Positions 1 to 7,882 of a DNA stretch of 64,000 bases are shown piece after piece; the stretch's first letter is position 1; every line of letters starts with the position of its first letter. The translations under genes were made by a program, and so were the position numbers. The notes beneath the pieces are model-generated. The model was not told where the DNA came from and made no database searches. It worked only from the letters and a program-made list of their open reading frames with translations. Origin of the DNA: Hyphomicrobiales bacterium (GTDB lineage Bacteria; Pseudomonadota; Alphaproteobacteria; Rhizobiales; Rhizobiaceae); contig UBXV01000002.1 in assembly GCA_900469625.1 (NCBI GenBank), positions 1 to 64,000 on the forward strand, written 5' to 3'.

Positions 1-63
1 TCTGCAAAACGCAAGATAAACTCCGAAACATCTTCTCATCACACGCTCGGCCCTGCCGAACAC

Positions 64-88
64 GGGCCGCCTCCAAGCGGCCCTTTTG
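64..88 (+). terminator. Rho-independent terminator of an upstream gene
   Basis: A perfect 7-bp stem (64-70 with 77-83) has a 6-nt loop and is followed by TTTTG then TTTT. It probably ends a transcript that enters the window from the left. The gene it serves is outside the window. Confidence 0.75.
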
Positions 89-241
89 TTTTGCTAGGCT
101 GAAATCGAGACCAACAACGGGGTGTGCACTGAATGGTGCGCCCCCTACACGAGCAAATCGCTTCGCAATTTGCTCGGCAGAGACTGCAAATCCATTGGAT
201 TTGCATTACCGCGATAAACCGCTCAAGCGGTTTACGCTTGG

Positions 242-318
<77 letters not shown>

Positions 319-331
319 GAAATACAAAAAT

Positions 332-355
332 GCCGCCCCATAAGGGCGGCTTTTT
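332..355 (+). terminator. Terminator of tRNA-fMet
   Basis: A 7-bp G/C stem (332-338 with 344-350), a 5-nt loop and TTTTT (351-355) lie 13 nt after the tRNA CCA end. This is a textbook intrinsic terminator. Confidence 0.85.
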
Positions 356-421
356 GCGTTTGGATCGTAACCGCGCGACGATTGAACCCTTCGTCAGGCG
401 CACGCAACCAAATCAATCATA

Positions 422-456
422 AAAGCCCGCTGGACAATAACCTCCGCGGGCTTTTT
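422..456 (+). terminator. Hairpin terminator, probably bidirectional
   Basis: GCCCGC (425-430) pairs with GCGGGC (446-451) across a 15-nt loop. It is followed by TTTTT and preceded by AAAA, so it could work in either direction. No gene directly upstream on the plus strand is apparent other than the tRNA. Confidence 0.55.
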
Positions 457-850
457 GGCGTTTTAACATTCCGACTATCCCGCCAAAGCCAACCAAGGGC
501 CGCAAAGTGTCGCTGAAACAAGCACATGGCGGGCCGTGTGCCCCCCGCATCGAACGACATCGATTGCTATGACGCCACCCGGTTCGGCGCGAGCGCTGCG
601 GCGCAAGAAGGATAGAAAGACGCTGGGATTGCCACCGCTGGCTATGCCAGGTTGGAGAAATTTCATTCCGCCCTGTCAGAGTTTCGGAGGTATTCGTGTT
701 GAAATCCCGGTCAGGGATGCGCAATAGTCAGCGCATGCGCACCGCCTCTATTTTACCGGCTAGAAATCGCAACAGACATCTGCAGTAAAATGAAGAATAC
801 TGGTCTCGGTATGACAATGCGAATCGCCCATGATCTCGGGGGAGAATCTT

Positions 851-2032
851 ATGCGACTGCGTCTGTTCAATGTCCCAAATCTGCTTATCATCGCGGCAGT
901 TGCGGCTGGCGGTCCTGCGGCCGCGCAGCAGGCGGTGAAGCCGGAGCAGGCACCACCCGCCGCGAATGCGACGCCGGAGCGCTGGATCCCGAAACTGCGG
1001 GTCGGCGACGACAATGCCTACCTGGAATTCTACGGCCAGATCAACAAGGGTCTGCTGATCTATGATGACGGTGGTTCGACCGAGAATTACTTTCCGGTCG
1101 ACAATGGCAACTCATCGTCGCGCGCGGGTTTCCGCATCTACACCCTCATGGAAAAGGGTTGGTCCTTCGGTGCCAATCTTGAATGGGAGTGGAACCCCTA
1201 TTCGACCACCAATGTAAACCAGCTGAACGAGGGCGACTACGATTGGGGTACGGACCTGCTGCGAAAGGCGGAAATCTATCTGGATTCCAAGGAATACGGC
1301 AAGTTCTGGTTTGGCCAGGGCAGCATGGCGTCCGATACGACGGCGGAAGTCGATCTCTCCGGGACCGATGTGGTCGGCTATTCGCTGGTGTCGGATATGG
1401 CGGGCGGACCGTTCTTTCGTAATGAGGACGGCACGCTCTCGACGGTCCACGTCCGGGACGCGTTTACCAATTATGACGGCGTGAGCCGCAAGCTGCGCGT
1501 TCGCTACGACACCCCTTCGCTCGGAGGCTTAACTTTTTCGTCATCGGTCGGCACGCAGGTGGTGCCGGACAGAACCGATGTGACCGTGTGGGACTTGGCG
1601 GTTCGCTACAGCGAGACTTACGATGCGTTCAAGGTGAGCGCCGCCGTGGCGTTTTCGCGACCTGGTGCCGGCAATTCGATTTACGATGGATCCGTTTCGG
1701 TGCTGCACATCGATACCGGCCTCAGTCTCACCCTGGCGACGGGCTACTCCGACAAGGACGTCGTCGATGGACGCTACGGCTACGCCAAGCTCGGCTACCA
1801 GACCGAAATCTTCGACGTCGGCAAGACGGCGTTTTCGATCGACGCCTATTTCGGCAAGGACATTGCGGGCGAAGGCAGCACGAGCCAGGCCTTCGGTGCG
1901 CAGATCGTTCAGAGCGTCGATTATTTGCAGACCGAACTTTATCTCGGCGCACGGACATACTCGCTCGAACAGCGCAATGCCGACCTCCAGGACAGCCTCG
2001 CGGTTCTGGGCGGTGCGAGGATAAAGTTCTAA
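851..2032 (+). CDS. Outer-membrane porin, rhizobial type
   Basis: The 393-aa protein starts with a signal peptide (about 1-25, ending AAAQQ). The rest is rich in alternating aromatic and polar residues typical of beta-strands (for example YLEFYGQINKG and LRVRYDTPSLGG) and ends in a C-terminal phenylalanine (RIKF), the BAM recognition signal. This fits a general diffusion porin of the Gram-negative porin superfamily, a trimeric channel for small solutes. An in-frame ATG lies at 830, but GGGGGAG at about 838-844 is correctly spaced only for the ATG at 851, which also begins a normal signal peptide. A hairpin follows the gene. No neighbour suggests a specific substrate. Confidence 0.88.
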   Translation: MRLRLFNVPNLLIIAAVAAGGPAAAQQAVKPEQAPPAANATPERWIPKLRVGDDNAYLEFYGQINKGLLIYDDGGSTENYFPVDNGNSSSRAGFRIYTLMEKGWSFGANLEWEWNPYSTTNVNQLNEGDYDWGTDLLRKAEIYLDSKEYGKFWFGQGSMASDTTAEVDLSGTDVVGYSLVSDMAGGPFFRNEDGTLSTVHVRDAFTNYDGVSRKLRVRYDTPSLGGLTFSSSVGTQVVPDRTDVTVWDLAVRYSETYDAFKVSAAVAFSRPGAGNSIYDGSVSVLHIDTGLSLTLATGYSDKDVVDGRYGYAKLGYQTEIFDVGKTAFSIDAYFGKDIAGEGSTSQAFGAQIVQSVDYLQTELYLGARTYSLEQRNADLQDSLAVLGGARIKF

Positions 2033-2492
2033 GGAACGACCCGCATTTCATCCCGTCCGACGCGTACTTTGAATGTCGACGAGGGGACTGTGGTTTCGGG
2101 TGGCGAGGCCACCCGATGCATGCGTAAGTCGACCTGGCTTGCGCTGGTCTCGAGGATGAACGGGCAGCATCTGGCCGGGCGATCCTTTCAAATGCGCCTG
2201 TGATCCAGCGGGACCGCAGAAACGCTCGGCCCCTATGCCAGCTGGCATTTGATGGCGGAAAACCGCTTGGCACTGTTCCGAAGACGCAACAACGGGTCAC
2301 GCACGATCGTGACGCGGCCCAAGCCCTTCGCTTGGAACGGGGTCCGCTGGAAGCGGTTCGCATGGCGTTGCGAACCGCAGCTATATTCGCGCTTTCCGCC
2401 ACTTCGAGCACGGCGCATGCCCCTCGTCACGGCTTGCCAAGCGCGGGCAGCAGGCACAGCGCGAAACGGCGAACCCGCTGTTCCTAGCCGTC
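2033..2492. other. Intergenic region between convergent porin and dehydrogenase genes
   Basis: The only structure I can point to is the hairpin at 2096-2116. Open frames on both strands have unlikely compositions (Arg/Ser/Pro-rich, as expected from out-of-frame high-G+C DNA) and no usable ribosome binding site. Confidence 0.55.
2096..2116 (+). terminator. Hairpin downstream of the porin gene
   Basis: A perfect 9-bp stem (2096-2104 with 2108-2116) with a 3-nt loop lies 63 nt after the porin stop. No T tract follows, so it may only stabilise the 3' end. Confidence 0.45.
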
Positions 2493-5054
2493 TCAGCTGC
2501 GCGGTTTTGAATTTTCCGGGTCGTAGAGCGGCTTGTAGCCAACGCCAGCGACTTCGACCGGATACGTCTCGGCGAAGTATTCGACGTTGAGCTTGCGGCC
2601 GACCTGGCAATGCGACCAGGGCAGATAGGCAAGCGCGATGTTCTTGCCGATCGTGGGGCCAAAGGCGATCGAGGTGGTGTAGGAGCGCCGGCCGAGTTCG
2701 TCGACGAGCACAGAGCCCGTTTCCGGGTCCATGACCGGCAGGCTGCCGACCGGGTAACGCTTGACGCCGTTCTTGTCGGTATTCTCCGTCAGGATGAGCG
2801 TGCAGAGCATGGCCGGCTGGTGCTCGCGGGCCTTGTACTCCAGGTGCTTGGCCTTGCCGCGGAAGTCGACGTCCTTCACCTTCGGACGCGCCAGATCGGC
2901 CTCGATCAGGTTGTACTGGGTGAGAAGATCGGCGTTCTGCAGGCGCAGGCTCTTTTCCATGCGGCGCGAGTTCGCATAGGTTTCGACGCCGAAAGCCATG
3001 ACGCCGGTCGCGCGCAATGCGTCCCAGACGGCGAGGCCGTCCTCGTATTTCATGTGCAGTTCCCAGCCCTGTTCGCCGACATAGGAAATGCGGAAGGCGG
3101 TCACGGTCTTGCTGGCGATCTCGATCGGCTTGATCGCGGCGAAGGCGAAGTTCTCGATGTCGAGACCCGCGGGATCGGCAACCACCTTCTTCAGCGTTTC
3201 GCGGGCGTTGGGGCCCCAGATGCCGATGGTGATGAACTTTTCCGAGACGTCGGTGATGGTGACGTCGAGGCCGCGGTCCTCGGCCACCCGGCGCATGTAC
3301 TGGAAGTCGCGCGGGCCGGCATCGGCGCCATTCACGAGACGGCAGCGATCGGCCATGCGGAAGACGGTGAAGTCGGCGCGCACCATGCCTTCGTCGTCGA
3401 GGAAGTGGGTATAGATGCCCTTGCCGATGTTGGCGTCGCCGCCGATCTTGGCGGCGCACAGCCATTCGAGCAGCGCGACGTGGTCAGGGCCCGCAATGTC
3501 GACCATGTGGAAATGCGAGAGGTTGACGATGCCGCAATCCTCGCTCATCGCCAGATGCTCGGCGTTTGAAACGCGCCAGAAATGGCGGCTGTCCCACTCG
3601 TTCTCTCGGACCGGAACCCGGTCGCCGTATTTTTCGAGCAGATGCTCGTTGGCGGCGTAGCCGTGGGCGCGCTCCCAGCCGCCGAGTTCCATGAAGTAGC
3701 CGCCGAGCTCCTTCTCGCGCTCATGAAAGGGCGAGCGCTTGACGTTGCGGCCGGTCCCATAGGGCTCGCGCGTGTGCACCGCCGGATAGTAGATCTTCTG
3801 CGCCGCCTCGAAGCAGCGGCCCTCGATGAATTTCTCCTCGAGCTGGTGCGGGTAGAAGCGCGAATAGTCGATCGAGTTATGGTCGATCTCGGTGCGCCCG
3901 TCCGTCATCCAGTCTGCGATCAGCTTGCCGTAGCCGGGGCCGTCCTTCACCCAGATGGCGACGCAGTACCAGAGGCCGCGCACCTTCTGGCTCTCGCCGC
4001 AGGAGGGACCGCCGGCGGCCGAGACCTGCAAGAGACCGTTGAAGGAATGGCCTTCATTGTAGCCGAGTTCGCCGAGGATCGGCGTCAGTTCCATGGCGCG
4101 CTCGAGCGGCTCGATGATCTGTTCCATATCGAGGTCGCGCTGCGAGGGCGACAGGCGCGCCTCGTGCTTTTCAAGAATGTTGCGCGGATGGCAGAGGCGC
4201 GGGTTGGTGGTCTCGTAGTAGCCCCACTCGATCTGGCCGCCTTCGGTGGTCTTAGGATCGCCGGTGTCGCGCATATAGGCGGAGTTGCCCTGGTCGCGCA
4301 AAAGCGGAAAGCCGATTTCCTTGCCGGTGCCTTCGAATTCATTGTACGGGCCGAAGAAGGTGAGCGGATGGTCGACCGGCATGACCGGCAGGTCCTCACC
4401 GACCATTTCGGCGATCAGGCGGCCCCAGATTCCGGCGCAGACGACGACATGGTCGGCCATGATTGTGCCGCGGTGGGTGACGACGCCCTTGATGCGGCCG
4501 CCCTCGACGATGAGCGACGTTGCCGGCGTGTTGCCGAAGATCTGGAGCTTGCCGGATTTCTCGGCCGCATCGACCAGCTTGCCGGCAACCGTCTGCGAGC
4601 GCGGGATGACCAGGCCGGCATCCGGGTCGAACATGCCGCCCATCACCTGATCTTCCTCGATCAGCGGGAACATCGCCTTGATTTCCGCCGGCGAGACATA
4701 GTGGGCGCGGGTGCCGAAGGCCTTGGCCGAGGACAGCTTGCGCTTGATCTCTTCCATCCAGACGTCGTCGCCGGTGCGCGCGACTTCCAGGCCGCCGATA
4801 CGGGCGTAGTGTCCCATCTTTTCGAAGAAATCGATCGAATACTGCGTCGTCCAGACCGAGAGATAATCGTGACTGGTGGTGTAGCAGAAGTCCGACGCAT
4901 GCGCCGTCGAGCCGATATCGGTCGGGATGCCGGATTTGTCGATACCGACGATATCGTCCCAGCCGCGCTCGATCAGGTGATGCGCGATCGAGGCACCAAC
5001 GATGCCACCCAGCCCGATGATTACGACCTTCGCCTTTTGCGGAAACTCTGCCAT
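2493..5054 (-). CDS. FAD-dependent dimethylglycine/sarcosine dehydrogenase family protein
   Basis: The 853-aa protein has two halves. The N-terminal DAO domain begins with a dinucleotide fold (GLGGIVGAS, about 14-22) and contains GSTAHAS at 48-54. The His at 52 matches the residue that covalently binds FAD in DMGDH-type enzymes. An FAO-type linker follows, then GcvT domains (about 430-845) that bind tetrahydrofolate and collect the methyl group as methylene-THF. The length matches mitochondrial and rhizobial DMGDH-like proteins. It probably demethylates an N-methylated amino acid from glycine-betaine breakdown. The exact substrate (dimethylglycine, sarcosine or another N-methyl compound) cannot be read from the sequence. 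The ATG at 5054 has AGGG nearby. It is transcribed alone, with a repeat-bearing upstream region. Confidence 0.85.
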   Translation of the reverse strand: MAEFPQKAKVVIIGLGGIVGASIAHHLIERGWDDIVGIDKSGIPTDIGSTAHASDFCYTTSHDYLSVWTTQYSIDFFEKMGHYARIGGLEVARTGDDVWMEEIKRKLSSAKAFGTRAHYVSPAEIKAMFPLIEEDQVMGGMFDPDAGLVIPRSQTVAGKLVDAAEKSGKLQIFGNTPATSLIVEGGRIKGVVTHRGTIMADHVVVCAGIWGRLIAEMVGEDLPVMPVDHPLTFFGPYNEFEGTGKEIGFPLLRDQGNSAYMRDTGDPKTTEGGQIEWGYYETTNPRLCHPRNILEKHEARLSPSQRDLDMEQIIEPLERAMELTPILGELGYNEGHSFNGLLQVSAAGGPSCGESQKVRGLWYCVAIWVKDGPGYGKLIADWMTDGRTEIDHNSIDYSRFYPHQLEEKFIEGRCFEAAQKIYYPAVHTREPYGTGRNVKRSPFHEREKELGGYFMELGGWERAHGYAANEHLLEKYGDRVPVRENEWDSRHFWRVSNAEHLAMSEDCGIVNLSHFHMVDIAGPDHVALLEWLCAAKIGGDANIGKGIYTHFLDDEGMVRADFTVFRMADRCRLVNGADAGPRDFQYMRRVAEDRGLDVTITDVSEKFITIGIWGPNARETLKKVVADPAGLDIENFAFAAIKPIEIASKTVTAFRISYVGEQGWELHMKYEDGLAVWDALRATGVMAFGVETYANSRRMEKSLRLQNADLLTQYNLIEADLARPKVKDVDFRGKAKHLEYKAREHQPAMLCTLILTENTDKNGVKRYPVGSLPVMDPETGSVLVDELGRRSYTTSIAFGPTIGKNIALAYLPWSHCQVGRKLNVEYFAETYPVEVAGVGYKPLYDPENSKPRS

Positions 5055-5106
5055 TGATTGCGACCCTGATTGAAACTGAAGCCGGATTTTAGGATTTGCG
5101 GCGCTG

Positions 5107-5157
5107 CGACCAGAGCCTGTCTACGACATAATTATCGTGCTGCACGACCAGAGCCTG
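5107..5157. repeat. 13-bp direct repeat in the dehydrogenase promoter region
   Basis: CGACCAGAGCCTG occurs at 5107-5119 and again at 5145-5157, 38 bp apart. ATAATTAT, a perfect 8-bp palindrome, lies between them at 5128-5135. The position, 53-103 bp upstream of the minus-strand dehydrogenase start, suggests an activator or repressor site, but this is inference. Confidence 0.4.
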
Positions 5158-5445
5158 CACTCTGCAAACAGGATTTCTTCCTCACCGGCCGCTCGGCGAC
5201 AAGGGCCTATCGTCTGGCATGCAGGATTTTCCTCGCAAGACCATTGTCGCAGCGCGTCCTCCTGACCGGCTTGTCCCTGCCGCCGGCCGTTCGCCACGGC
5301 CACGCCGCCCGCCGTTCGGGGGCAGCAAAATCGATCGATCGTGGCGCACCCTCGCGGTTCCATGAGAAATCATCGCTCAGGCAAAGTGCTGTCACCGGCA
5401 AAATTCGAGACATTTCAGACAAATAGGAGGGTGTCGGCAAATTGA

Positions 5446-5479
5446 TGTTGACATTGCACAACAGTCTTTGGCAAATGTC
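5446..5479. promoter_or_regulatory. Putative operator/promoter, copy A, for the sugar transport operon
   Basis: The 34-bp element starts TGTTGACA and ends TGGCAAATGTC. It contains an imperfect inverted repeat (TGACAT at 5449-5454 against ATGTCA at 5475-5480, with TGC/GCA inside). A second copy with the same length and ends, 23 of 34 positions identical, lies at 12615-12648 beside the SorC-type regulator gene. The TTGACA may also be a -35 hexamer. I infer that it binds the regulator encoded at 11559-12539. Confidence 0.6.
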
Positions 5480-5619
5480 ATCGCCGACCGCATTGGGTCG
5501 GCCGTTGCGGCAGCCGGGCGCGTGAACAGCCCCGGCGCACGATCAAGGAGCATGCGCCAGACGCAGGCTGGGAGCCATGATCGCGCCGGCTCGCCAACGA
5601 GCAGGGTGGAGGGTGTGTC

Positions 5620-6606
5620 TTGGAATTTCGGGTTGATCGCCAGTTGGCATTCTTGGCCGTCGTCAACGTTGCCGTCCTGGCTGCGGGCGGTATTCTGGTC
5701 GGCGCCAGCTTCCTCGACATCTACAACCTGCAATCCATGGCCGGCCAGGTACCGGAGCTGGGGCTTCTCGCGCTCGGCGTGATGCTGGCGATGATTTCCG
5801 GCAACGGCGGTATCGACCTCTCGGGCATAGCCCTCGCAAACCTTTCGGGAGTCGTCGCTTATCTGGTGCTGCGCGATACGGTTTCGGCCGACGATGCGCC
5901 GCTGCTTTTCAGCTGGAGCTTTGCCGCGATCGCGCTCATCGTCGGCCTTGCCGGAGGTATGCTGAACGGCTTCCTGATTTCGAGCGCCGGATTGACGCCA
6001 ATCATCGCCACGCTCGGCACGCAATTGTTCTTTACCGGCATTGCCATCGCCTTCACCAATGGTTCTGCGCTCGGCCTCGGCTACATCGAGCCGCTCGATG
6101 CCTTCGGCAATACGCCGGTTCTGGGCGTGCCGCTCTGCTTTGCCCTTTTCCTGGCGATCGCGCTGATGCTGGGCGGCGTCTTGCGCTACAGCCCATTCGG
6201 CCTGCGGCTCATGCTGCTCGGCAATAATGCCAAGGCTGCGCGTTATGCCGGCATTGCGGAAAAACGAATCCTGTTTCTGACCTATACCACCTGCGGCCTG
6301 CTTGCCTCGGTCGCCGGCATCGTGATTGCAGCGCGGACCTCGAGCGTGAAATGGGACTACGGCAATTCCTACGTGCTGATCGCCATCCTTATCGCGGTCA
6401 TGGCCGGTGTTCGCCCGGAGGGTGGCTATGGCCGGGTAATCTGCGTCGTGCTGTCGGCGACGTCGCTGCAGATCCTGTCGAGCCTGTTCAACTTCATGGA
6501 CATCTCCAACTTCTTCCGCGACCTCGCCTGGGGCGTGCTGCTGCTGGTCTTTCTCGCGACATCCGGCTTCGACGCCAAGGCCTGGGTCAGGGCATTGCGC
6601 CGCTGA
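5620..6606 (+). CDS. Sugar ABC transporter permease (CUT2/RbsC-like)
   Basis: The 328-aa membrane protein has about 8-10 hydrophobic segments and the family features of ribose-type permeases: LALGVMLAMISGNGGIDLS near residues 48-66, then LLGNNAKAARYAGI in the loop that contacts the ATPase. It forms the inner-membrane channel for a monosaccharide or related compound together with the permease at 9466-10500. The start is a TTG at 5620, chosen because GGTGGAGGG (5605-5613) sits about 7 nt upstream and no ATG fits. It is the first gene of the operon behind the putative operator at 5446-5479. The C-terminal half is conventional and I see no damage. Confidence 0.87.
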   Translation: MEFRVDRQLAFLAVVNVAVLAAGGILVGASFLDIYNLQSMAGQVPELGLLALGVMLAMISGNGGIDLSGIALANLSGVVAYLVLRDTVSADDAPLLFSWSFAAIALIVGLAGGMLNGFLISSAGLTPIIATLGTQLFFTGIAIAFTNGSALGLGYIEPLDAFGNTPVLGVPLCFALFLAIALMLGGVLRYSPFGLRLMLLGNNAKAARYAGIAEKRILFLTYTTCGLLASVAGIVIAARTSSVKWDYGNSYVLIAILIAVMAGVRPEGGYGRVICVVLSATSLQILSSLFNFMDISNFFRDLAWGVLLLVFLATSGFDAKAWVRALRR

Positions 6607-6686
6607 CCCCCAAGTTCCAGGGCCGGCGAGACGCCTTCGCACGCCGGCCGATCTGTCAAAATTCGAAGGTTCTTTGGGAGGAATGC

Positions 6687-7688
6687 ATGCTTGCCATTCG
6701 TAAACTCGCTGCCTGCGCCGTCGCGCTCGGAGCCCTGACTGCGACCACGGCCGCCATCGCCGAGGAAAAGCCCAGCATCGTGACCGTGGTGAAAGTCACG
6801 GGCGAAAACTGGTTCACCCGCATGAACGAAGGCGTCGACGCCTATGGCAAGGACAATCCCGGCGTTGCCACCAGCCAGGTCGGTCCCGGCAAGGCCGACG
6901 CCGCCCAGCAGGGCCGGCTGATCGAAGACCTCGTTGCCAAGAAGGTCGCCGCCATCGCCGTCGTGCCGATGGATGCGTCCGCGCTCGAGGGCGTGCTGAA
7001 GCGCGCCAGCCAGCGCGGCATCAAGGTCATCACTCACGAAGCCGACAACATGAAGAACACGCTCGTCGACATCGAGGCCTTCGACAACAAGGTCTTCGGC
7101 GCGCGCTTCAACGAGAAGATCGCCGAATGCATGGGCAAGTCCGGCAAGTGGACGTCCTTCGTCGGCTCGCTCGGCAGCCTGACGCACGTTCAGTGGGCCG
7201 ACGGCGGTTCGGAAAATGCCAAGAAGTATCCGGAGATGGAACTGGTCTCGGAGAAGAACGAATCCTTCAACGATGCCAACCGCGCCTATGAAAAGGCGCG
7301 CGAGATCCTGCGCAAGTATCCTGACATCAAGGGCTTCCAGGGCGGTTCGGCGATCGACGTCATCGGCATCGGCCGTGCCGTCGAGGAGGCCGGCCTGCAG
7401 GACAAGACCTGCGTGTTCGGCATCGGCCTGCCGAAGGATACCGGCTCCTACCTGGAATCGGGTGCCGTCGACGGCATCAGCTTCTGGGATCCGAAGGATG
7501 CCGGCTACGTCATGAACAAGGTCGCCGACATGGCGCTGAAGGGCGAGGAGCTCAAGGACGGCATGGACCTCGGCGTTCCCGGCTACGACAAGGTCATCGT
7601 CAAGAAGGGTGCGGGCGATGGCGTGATCGTCGTCGGTCAGGCCTGGGTCGACGTCGACAAGTCGAACTACGCCAAGTACCCGTTCTGA
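6687..7688 (+). CDS. Periplasmic sugar-binding protein (LsrB/RhaS-like)
   Basis: The 333-aa protein carries a signal peptide (about 1-24, cleaved near AIAEE) and the two-lobed type 1 periplasmic-binding fold. Residues VVKVTGENWFTRMNEG and VAAIAVVPMDASALEG are typical of the RbsB/LsrB/RhaS group. The hinge segment GAVDGISFWDPKDAGY resembles LsrB and rhamnose-binding proteins more than ribose-binding RbsB. It delivers the ligand to the two permeases. The start is fixed by GGGAGGAA at 6676-6683. It lies 80 nt after the first permease and is followed by a strong hairpin. The ligand is unknown: a deoxy- or ketose sugar, or an AI-2-like furanosyl compound, is plausible. Confidence 0.87.
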   Translation: MLAIRKLAACAVALGALTATTAAIAEEKPSIVTVVKVTGENWFTRMNEGVDAYGKDNPGVATSQVGPGKADAAQQGRLIEDLVAKKVAAIAVVPMDASALEGVLKRASQRGIKVITHEADNMKNTLVDIEAFDNKVFGARFNEKIAECMGKSGKWTSFVGSLGSLTHVQWADGGSENAKKYPEMELVSEKNESFNDANRAYEKAREILRKYPDIKGFQGGSAIDVIGIGRAVEEAGLQDKTCVFGIGLPKDTGSYLESGAVDGISFWDPKDAGYVMNKVADMALKGEELKDGMDLGVPGYDKVIVKKGAGDGVIVVGQAWVDVDKSNYAKYPF

Positions 7689-7704
7689 TCGGGTAAAGCG
7701 GACA

Positions 7705-7738
7705 GCGATGCCGGACCCGTCCACGGGGCCGGCATCGC
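7705..7738 (+). promoter_or_regulatory. Intercistronic hairpin after the binding-protein gene
   Basis: A perfect 10-bp stem (7705-7714 with 7729-7738) can be extended inside the loop by CCC/GGG. It lies 17 nt after the binding-protein stop and 145 nt before the ATPase start. Such hairpins protect the upstream message and lower downstream expression, which suits the larger need for binding protein. No T tract follows, so full termination is unlikely. Confidence 0.6.
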
Positions 7739-7882
7739 ACGTGGAATGTCGCAAGTGCCCCCGTCGAGCGTAAGTCGGGGGCCAGTGGCAACGGATTAAA
7801 CCTGCTGCGCCACGTCTCCCCGGATCGATGGCGATCGAGATGCCGTGCAGCGGGACACGTTCTTTTTGGTCAGGACAGTGCC

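Larger units (their letters stand above)
319..850. other. Intergenic region without a supported gene
   Basis: Apart from the tRNA terminator (332-355) and a second hairpin with a T tract (422-456), I see no coding sequence. The open frames here are short, overlap each other on both strands, lack good ribosome binding sites and resemble no family I know. The last part, about 730-850, must hold the porin promoter, but no clear -35/-10 pair stands out. Confidence 0.6.
5055..5619. other. Divergent intergenic region: dehydrogenase and sugar-transport promoters
   Basis: No supported gene lies here. The part near the dehydrogenase start carries a 13-bp direct repeat (5107-5119 and 5145-5157) with the palindrome ATAATTAT (5128-5135) between its copies. 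The other end carries the element at 5446-5479 ahead of the sugar transporter operon. About 140 nt separate that element from the first permease start, suggesting a leader. Confidence 0.6.

Noticed and set aside
332-456. An attachment site at the tRNA-fMet 3' end
   Set aside because: No integrase gene or duplicated tRNA end was found nearby; the region is explained by two terminators.
413-727. Open frames on both strands between the second terminator and the porin
   Set aside because: They overlap each other, have shadow-like composition, lack ribosome binding sites and match no family; the first starts inside a terminator.
2200-2490. Short open frames after the porin
   Set aside because: Arg/Pro/Ser-rich composition and no start site; read as non-coding.
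2610-5057. Long plus-strand frames over the dehydrogenase gene
   Set aside because: These are antisense shadows of the 853-residue enzyme, whose FAD and folate motifs are unambiguous.
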